NCBI GenBank assembly: GCA_031266995.1
Contig: JAIRZY010000036.1
Coordinates: 1 to 32,672 of the forward strand
Source: Tannerella sp.
GTDB taxonomy: Bacteria > Bacteroidota > Bacteroidia > Bacteroidales > Tannerellaceae
Reading direction: 5' to 3'
DNA length: 32,672 nt
The position numbers were made by a program, and so were the translations under genes. Under the pieces are notes generated by a model. It did no database searches, was not told where the DNA came from, and saw only the letters and a program-made list of their open reading frames with translations. Shown piece by piece: positions 32,347-32,672 of the stretch. Position 1 is the first letter of the stretch. Each line of letters starts with the position of its first letter.

Positions 32347-32498
32347 GCATTCTCTGCCGCAAGTTGCGGCAGACCGTCCCCCACGAGGGGACATCCTGCC
32401 GGAAAATCCGGGAGACTTTCCACCATGAGTGGCAACCTTGCCGGAAGTTCCGGGAGATTTGCCACTGTGGGTGGTAACCTTGCCGCAAGTTCCGACAG
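32347..32498. repeat. 42-bp degenerate tandem repeat with conserved dyads
   Basis: Units begin at 32347, 32389, 32431 and (partial) 32473, exactly 42 bp apart. Each contains a dyad of the form TGCCGnAA-G-TTnCGGnA: TGCCGCAAGTTGCGGCA in unit 1, CCGGAAAATCCGG in unit 2, CCGGAAGTTCCGG in unit 3. The central base pair changes from C:G to G:C between units while symmetry is kept. The last unit merges at 32499 into a different 41-bp array. Confidence 0.7.
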
Positions 32499-32672
32499 AA
32501 CTGATCGGAACCGGCTCCGGTTCTGAAAAGTTACGACTGAACTGATCGGAATCGGCTCCGGTTTTGAAGAGTTACGACTGAACTGATCGGAATCGACTCC
32601 GGTTCTGAAAAGTTACGACTGAACTGATCGGAATCGGCTCCGGTTCTGAAAAGTTACGACAGAACTGATCGG
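32499..32672. repeat. 41-bp tandem repeat running off the right edge
   Basis: AACTGATCGG followed by AATCGGCTCC, GGTTCTGAAA and AGTTACGACTG repeats at 32499, 32540, 32581, 32622 and 32663, exactly 41 bp apart, with only one to three substitutions per unit. At least four full copies are present and the array is cut by the window end. Because 41 is not a multiple of three, it is unlikely to be coding. Confidence 0.9.

Noticed and set aside
32101-32394. 97-codon minus-strand open frame near the right edge
   Set aside because: It starts within the 42-bp repeats, lacks a promoter and any domain, and is no longer than expected by chance.

Overview
This window is chromosomal DNA from a member of the Bacteroidota, most likely order Bacteroidales. 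The evidence is a SusC/SusD pair, a PorT-like type IX secretion protein, promoters of the TAnnTTTG type in front of most transcription units, an rsfS-ftsH-cdsA operon, and a DsbD with the family's C-terminal thioredoxin. Coding DNA is GC-rich while intergenic DNA is AT-rich. A Tannerella/Parabacteroides-type relative is my guess, not a demonstrated assignment.

Layout. 1-7562: a PHP phosphatase (cut by the left edge) behind kbl, divergent from an SDR threonine dehydrogenase (together a threonine-to-glycine route); two PAP2 phosphatases with overlapping ends; a 335-bp repeat element; a pyruvoyl arginine decarboxylase; a GH43 glycosidase. 7580-12419: YbaK-type deacylase, GNAT acetyltransferase and a nucleotidyltransferase-GHMP kinase fusion on the minus strand, divergent from a Pif1/RecD-like helicase with HRDC and helix-turn-helix modules. 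12484-15770: a second, inverted copy of the repeat element, then dsbD and mazG. 15781-20539: a TonB-dependent receptor divergent from an ECF sigma / small membrane protein / Spy-CpxP-like operon, then a frameshifted outer-membrane-type gene. 20764-26571: MFS transporter, 2[4Fe-4S] ferredoxin, porT-like gene, cdsA-ftsH-rsfS operon, tRNA-Gln. 27103-31674: a SusC/SusD pair. 31675-32672: no convincing gene, but tandem repeats that run off the right edge.

The genes are mostly ordinary housekeeping, envelope and nutrient-uptake functions. The unusual part is the intergenic DNA. Two inverted copies of one element (4646-4980 and 12484-12839) carry 10 and 11 tandem 21-bp units, each built around a short dyad; their lengths differ by exactly one unit. 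A third array (26752-26961) has an unrelated sequence but again a 21-bp period and a dyad in each unit. A fourth (32347 to the right edge) has 42-bp units that pass into 41-bp units. Two of the three 21-bp arrays are bracketed by copies of another dispersed repeat: a conserved head (TGTGC.CGGCACGGTTTTG type) followed by a degenerate 8-bp-periodic GAATCATT-like tail. I recognise none of these families. A 21-bp period is two turns of B-DNA, so the arrays could be protein-binding platforms, but this is inference.
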